From positions 1 through 8,194 of the forward strand of contig SBBV01000110.1 of assembly GCA_005240015.1 (NCBI GenBank): 8,194 bases of DNA, read 5' to 3'. How positions within the stretch are numbered: the stretch's first letter is position 1; each line of letters starts with the position of its first letter. The DNA comes from Candidatus Odyssella thessalonicensis. GTDB lineage: Bacteria; Pseudomonadota; Alphaproteobacteria; Bin65. The position numbers and the translations under genes are program-made. Below, in pieces: positions 5,302 to 8,194 of this stretch. The notes beneath the pieces are model-generated. The model worked only from the letters and a program-made list of their open reading frames with translations, searched no databases and was not told the DNA's origin.

Positions 5302-5865
5302 TCAGGGTCCCGGATGGCCTACACGACCTGCCGACGTCAGGCCAGCGCAGGCCGCGCGATGCTCCTGCGCGAACGCCGCATAGGCCTTGGCGGTGAGCGT
5401 CAAGGTCGCGCGCTGTTCGGGCGTCAGATCGCGCATCTTGCGCGCCGGCGTGCCGCCCCAGATCTCGCCGGCGGGCACGCGCTTGCCCGGCGCCACCAGC
5501 GCGCCCGCGGCCACCATGGCACCCGATTCGACCACGGCGCCGTCCATGACCGTCGCCTTGTTGCCGACGAAGCTGCCGCTCTCGAGCGTGCAGGCGTGGA
5601 TGAGGCACATGTGCCCGACCGTGACATCGTCGCCGATGATGGTGCCCGAGGTGCGGCTGTCGATGTGCACGACGCATCCATCCTGGATGTTCGAGCGCGC
5701 GCCGATGCGGATCACGTTGTAGTCGCCGCGCAGGATGCAACCGTACCAGATCGAGCTACCCGCCCCGATCACGACGTCGCCGATGACGGTCGCGTTCGGC
5801 GCGATGAACGCGTCCGCGGCGATGATCGGCGTCTTGCCGGCGAAAGGAATAATTAAGGGTGCCAC
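5302..5865 (-). CDS. gamma-class carbonic anhydrase family protein (left-handed beta-helix)
   Basis: This encodes 187 residues, beginning MAPLIIPFAGKTPIIAADAF and ending at the TGA 5302-5304. Hexapeptide repeats of the left-handed beta-helix run from about 20 to 140 (VIGDVVIGAGSSIW, then IGARSNIQDGCVV). The three expected zinc ligands are present: H67 (VVHIDS), H85 and H90 (VGHMCLIH), the last two five residues apart as in the archaeal Cam enzyme. Other Cam active-site equivalents are also kept: R46 and D48 in LRGD, and Q61. The C-terminal helix follows from about 148. It may hydrate CO2 or be a YrdA/PaaY-like relative; activity varies in this family. The start is GTG, since an in-frame TAA lies four codons upstream and no ATG occurs before M86. 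Only a poor ribosome binding site (GGTAA) precedes it, so translation may be weak. It is divergent from the TPR gene and precedes the SDR gene. Confidence 0.87.
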   Translation of the reverse strand: MAPLIIPFAGKTPIIAADAFIAPNATVIGDVVIGAGSSIWYGCILRGDYNVIRIGARSNIQDGCVVHIDSRTSGTIIGDDVTVGHMCLIHACTLESGSFVGNKATVMDGAVVESGAMVAAGALVAPGKRVPAGEIWGGTPARKMRDLTPEQRATLTLTAKAYAAFAQEHRAACAGLTSAGRVGHPGP

Positions 5866-5903
5866 CAGCGGCGATTACCACAGTTGGCGCATCGCCGTAA
5901 GCA

Positions 5904-5917
5904 GCCCCTCAAGGGGC
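5904..5917. promoter_or_regulatory. 5-bp hairpin in the divergent intergenic region
   Basis: GCCCC-TCAA-GGGGC is a perfect short inverted repeat about 38 bases upstream of the carbonic anhydrase start on the minus strand. It resembles the GCGCCCC-GTTAA-GGGGCGC stem at 2738-2756. It may be a leader hairpin of the carbonic anhydrase mRNA; the function is unknown. Confidence 0.25.
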
Positions 5918-5991
5918 GGAACGATTGACCGGGCCTCCGAATTCATTTTTGCCGGCCGGCGGGATCGCTTCCGGCTGAAGCGGACGAGGAG

Positions 5992-6026
5992 TAGAATTGC
6001 CTTGCGTCGGCGGCTCGGGGCAAGGC
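5992..6026 (+). promoter_or_regulatory. Candidate promoter and operator for the TPR gene
   Basis: TAGAAT at 5992-5997 is one base from the TATAAT consensus and lies 60 bases upstream of the TPR ATG. A recognisable -35 at 17 bases is lacking (TTCCGG), so this is a weak promoter or needs an activator. An inverted repeat GCCTTGC (5999-6005) and GCAAGGC (6020-6026), perfect over 7 bp with a 14-base spacer, would cover the predicted transcription start and could bind a repressor. A further 6-bp stem (5966-5971 with 5977-5982) lies just before the -10. Confidence 0.35.
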
Positions 6027-6057
6027 GCGACCGACGCTCGTATTGGAGGACCGTTCC

Positions 6058-7698
6058 ATGACGCGCAGCATTGCGCCACTGGCGGCCGCGCTCGTCGCGT
6101 GGCCCCTCGCCGCTTCGCATGCTCAAGTCTCGCCCGGCGCCCCGCCGACCGATCGGCTCGGGCAAGTGCAGTTCCCGGTGTCCTGCGGCCCGCAGGCCGA
6201 ATTCAATCGCGCGGTGGCGATGCTGCACTCGTTCTGGTTCCCGCCCGCCAATGCGGCGTTCCGCCAGATCGCTGCCAAGGATCCCTCCTGCGGCATGGCG
6301 TGGTGGGGCGTCGCCATGGTGACGCTCGGAAACCCGCTGGCCGGCGCACCCTCGCCGCAAGCGCTCAAGGCCGGCTGGGAGGCGGTGCAGAAGGCGCAGG
6401 CGGCCGGCGCCAAGACCGAGCGCGAGCGCGACTACATCGAAGCCATCGCGCAATTCTACCGCGATGCCGACACGATCCCGCATCGCCAGCGCGCGCTCGC
6501 CTACGAGAAGGCGATGGAGCGCCTCGCCGCGAAATACCCCGACGACAGCGAGGCCAAGATCTTCTACGCGCTCTCGCTCAACGTGACGCTCGATCCGGCC
6601 GACAAGTCCTATAAGAATCAGCTGAAGGCTGCGGGGATCCTGGAGCCGGTGTTCGCCGCGCAGCCCCAGCATCCGGGCATCGCGCACTACATCATCCACA
6701 GCTACGACTTTCCGCCGATCGCGCAGAAGGGCCTCGACGCGGCCAGGCGCTACGCCAAGATCGCGCCCGACGCGCCGCATGCGCTGCACATGCCGTCGCA
6801 CATCTTCACCCGTGTCGGCGCGTGGGAGGATTCGATCGCGTCCAACCGCGCGTCGGCCGCGGTCGCGATGCGCGAATACGCCGCCAAGCCCGGCGGCAAT
6901 CCGCTCGCCAACGCCTATCACGCCTACGACTACATGGCTTACGGCCACCTGCAGCTCGCGCAGGACAAGGAGGCGAAGGCGATCGCGGAAAAGGTCCTCG
7001 AGATCCGCAAGATCGACTTCGCGGGGGCGGGCGCGGCGATCGCAGCGCCTTATGCGCTTGCCGCGATTCCGGTGCGCTATGCGCTGGAGCGCGAGCAGTG
7101 GGCGGAAGCGGCGAAGCTCTACCTGCCCGCCGTGGATCTGCCGTGGGCGCAGTTCCCGCAGACGGTCGCGATCGTGACCTTCGGGCGGGGCCTCGGCGCC
7201 GCGCGCTCCCAGGACATGGCGACGGCGGAGGCGGCGCTCGCCGAGCTCGGCAAGCTGCGCGAGTCGCTCGCGAGCATGAAGCAGGGCTATTGGGAGAACC
7301 AGGTCGCGATCCAGGCCGCCGTGGTCGATGCGTGGATCAAGTTCTCCGCGGGCAAGACCGAAGACGGCATCGCCGCGATGCGCGCCGCCGCCGAGCGCGA
7401 GGACAAGACCGAGAAGCACCCGGTTACACCCGGGCCGATCATCCCGGCGCGCGAGCTGCTGGGCGACATGCTGATGCAGGCCGGCAAGCCCAAGGAAGCG
7501 CTCGCCGCCTACGAGCATTCGATGCGGGTCGAGCCCAACCGCTTCCGGGGCCTGGCCGGCGCCGCGCGCGCGGCCGAGCTCGCGGGCGAGAAGGAGAAGG
7601 CGAAGCAGTACTATCAGCGCCTGCTCCAGCTCGCGGCCAAGGGCGACGGCGATCGGCCCATCTTGAAGACCGCGCGCGACTTCACTGGCGCGAAGTAG
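6058..7698 (+). CDS. exported TPR-repeat protein with histidine clusters, unknown function
   Basis: This encodes 546 residues from the ATG at 6058, chosen because GGAGGA (6045-6050) lies at proper spacing; a TTG at 6043 would overlap that site. Residues 1-22 are a signal peptide ending SHA before Q23. TPR-like helix pairs follow, clearest near 46-80 (AEFNRAVAMLHSFWFPPANA), 225-270 and 466-525 (LLGDMLMQAGKPKEALAAYE, then AAELAGEKEKAKQYYQRLLQ). Between them are unusual histidine groups: H205, H210 and H214 (HPGIAHYIIHSYD), H241, H244 and H248 (HALHMPSHIFTRVG), and H288 and H297. These segments look like the most conserved part of a family seen widely in soil bacteria and annotated only as TPR proteins. 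The histidines suggest a metal or substrate site, which is inference. The expected location is the periplasm, with no lipobox and no membrane anchor. It is transcribed alone, divergent from the carbonic anhydrase gene and convergent with argC. No function is assigned. Confidence 0.85.
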   Translation: MTRSIAPLAAALVAWPLAASHAQVSPGAPPTDRLGQVQFPVSCGPQAEFNRAVAMLHSFWFPPANAAFRQIAAKDPSCGMAWWGVAMVTLGNPLAGAPSPQALKAGWEAVQKAQAAGAKTERERDYIEAIAQFYRDADTIPHRQRALAYEKAMERLAAKYPDDSEAKIFYALSLNVTLDPADKSYKNQLKAAGILEPVFAAQPQHPGIAHYIIHSYDFPPIAQKGLDAARRYAKIAPDAPHALHMPSHIFTRVGAWEDSIASNRASAAVAMREYAAKPGGNPLANAYHAYDYMAYGHLQLAQDKEAKAIAEKVLEIRKIDFAGAGAAIAAPYALAAIPVRYALEREQWAEAAKLYLPAVDLPWAQFPQTVAIVTFGRGLGAARSQDMATAEAALAELGKLRESLASMKQGYWENQVAIQAAVVDAWIKFSAGKTEDGIAAMRAAAEREDKTEKHPVTPGPIIPARELLGDMLMQAGKPKEALAAYEHSMRVEPNRFRGLAGAARAAELAGEKEKAKQYYQRLLQLAAKGDGDRPILKTARDFTGAK

Positions 7699-7714
7699 CG
7701 TACGATCGGAACCA

Positions 7715-7740
7715 GCGGGCGGCGCTTCGGCGCCGCCCGC
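7715..7740 (+). terminator. Strong 11-bp C(UUCG)G hairpin after the TPR gene
   Basis: GCGGGCGGCGC-TTCG-GCGCCGCCCGC is a perfect 11-bp GC stem with a UUCG tetraloop, starting 17 bases after the TPR stop. No T tract follows (GTGCGCGTGC), so it is either an atypical terminator or a 3'-end protecting hairpin. It lies between convergent genes and is symmetric, so it could serve the argC transcript as well. Confidence 0.6.
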
Positions 7741-7920
7741 GTGCGCGTGCGTGGATCAAGCTTCGACGAGCCAACGTCGTACAGCGCAAACCGCGGATCG
7801 ACGGTCGCGATGCTCCAGCGGGTCGTCAAAGTTGCCGCGGATTCTGACCTTGCGCTTCGTCGAGGCTCTTGACCGTCACGCGAGTCATGGTCACTTCGCA
7901 ACGATTGGCAATGCTCGCCC
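7741..7920. other. Non-coding gap between convergent TPR and argC genes
   Basis: I see no convincing gene in these 180 bases. A 20-codon minus-strand ORF (7826-7888, beginning MTRVTVKSLDEA) has natural-looking codons but a weak ribosome binding site (GAAGTGA). Another frame beyond it stays open for a while. It could be a leftover of a decayed gene or chance. No tRNA, repeat or T-run terminator is visible. Confidence 0.3.
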
Positions 7921-8194
7921 TCACGGGAACAGCGGCTGCTGCTCGAGGCTCGTCGTCTCGGGCAGGCCGACCATGGCGTTCATGTTCTGAATCGCCTGGC
8001 CCGAGGCGCCCTTCACGAGATTGTCCTCGACCGCGACGAGGATCGCGCGGCCGGGGATGCGGTCGGCGAACACGCCGATCAGCACGTGGTTCGAACCGCG
8101 CACGTGGCGCGTGGCCGGGACGACGCCCTTCGGCACCACCTTGACGAACGGCTCGCCCTCGTAGCGCTTGGCGAGCGTTGTCCGGAGATCGTCG
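7921..8194 (-). CDS. argC: N-acetyl-gamma-glutamyl-phosphate reductase, C-terminal part (runs off right edge)
   Basis: Ninety residues of the C-terminal end are visible, in frame from 8193 down to the TGA at 7921-7923. ArgC reduces N-acetylglutamyl 5-phosphate to the semialdehyde with NADPH, the third step of arginine biosynthesis, in the cytoplasm. Diagnostic sequence is present: [20 protein letters not shown], then [13 protein letters not shown], the strand [10 protein letters not shown], the signature [16 protein letters not shown], and GLPETTSL near the end. The catalytic Cys and most of the NADP domain lie outside the window. The true start is also outside; a GTG at 8139 is internal. The gene converges on the TPR gene, with 222 bases between stops. 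The assignment is firm. Confidence 0.93.
   Translation of the reverse strand, partial: DDLRTTLAKRYEGEPFVKVVPKGVVPATRHVRGSNHVLIGVFADRIPGRAILVAVEDNLVKGASGQAIQNMNAMVGLPETTSLEQQPLFP

Noticed and set aside
4417..5856. A 479-codon plus-strand ORF
   Set aside because: It runs antisense across the SDR and carbonic anhydrase genes, both of which have clear motifs. Its product is Arg/His/Asp-rich with no domain, and its start lies inside the inverted repeat.
5875..7518. A 547-codon minus-strand ORF
   Set aside because: It is antisense to the TPR gene, with an Arg/Leu/Gly-rich product and no recognisable fold. The plus-strand gene has a signal peptide, a ribosome binding site and TPR repeats.
6822..7847. 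A 341-codon plus-strand ORF overlapping the TPR gene
   Set aside because: It is a different-frame shadow with an Arg/Gly-rich composition and no ribosome binding site.
1..8194. CRISPR arrays, tRNA genes, transposases, toxin-antitoxin or phage genes
   Set aside because: I looked for regularly spaced repeats, T-loop motifs, and transposase or phage protein signatures, and saw none.

Overview
The window is GC-rich, densely coding chromosomal DNA with strong third-position G/C bias. Shadow ORFs are long and numerous on the non-coding strands. Protein families and sequence style (DUF2267, DUF4142, a formaldehyde-dehydrogenase-like zinc alcohol dehydrogenase, a type-1 ArgC, a 187-residue gamma carbonic anhydrase) suggest a proteobacterium, most likely a soil or environmental betaproteobacterium. 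There is no rRNA or marker gene here, so this is an inference from protein style only.

Layout. Positions 1-271 (minus) hold the 5' end of an exported metallo-beta-lactamase-fold hydrolase that runs off the left edge. Positions 404-619 (minus) encode a 71-residue helical protein of unknown function. It is followed by a 19-bp palindrome that looks like a terminator, and an unusual 20-bp palindrome lies upstream of it. Positions 877-2610 (minus) are a two-gene operon: a DUF2267 protein whose stop overlaps the start (ATGA) of a zinc-dependent formaldehyde-dehydrogenase-like enzyme. The dehydrogenase is broken here by a single extra base near 1738. Positions 2611-2765 are non-coding and hold four separate inverted repeats. 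Positions 2766-3332 (minus) encode a secreted DUF4142 protein. Positions 3437-4303 (minus) encode an arylformamidase-like alpha/beta hydrolase. Positions 4337-4421 are a long inverted repeat that looks like a dispersed intergenic element. Positions 4429-5250 (minus) encode an SDR oxidoreductase and 5302-5865 (minus) a gamma-class carbonic anhydrase-like protein. A divergent intergenic region follows, then on the plus strand (6058-7698) a 546-residue exported TPR protein with conserved-looking histidine clusters. It ends at a strong C(UUCG)G hairpin. Positions 7921-8194 (minus) are the C-terminal end of ArgC of arginine biosynthesis.

How the genes work together. The clearest functional unit is DUF2267 plus the dehydrogenase, which are translationally coupled. 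DUF4142 and DUF2267 proteins are often seen among stress-associated genes, so 404-3332 may be a small stress or detoxification island, but this is inference. The carbonic anhydrase, SDR and hydrolase lie in tandem on one strand but show no obvious common pathway. The gap between SDR and hydrolase contains a long hairpin, so they may not share one transcript at equal levels. I see no phage, transposase, CRISPR, tRNA or defence genes, and no convincing new multi-gene system. The items most worth a second look are the frameshift, the palindromes and inverted repeats, the small helical protein and the histidine-rich TPR protein.
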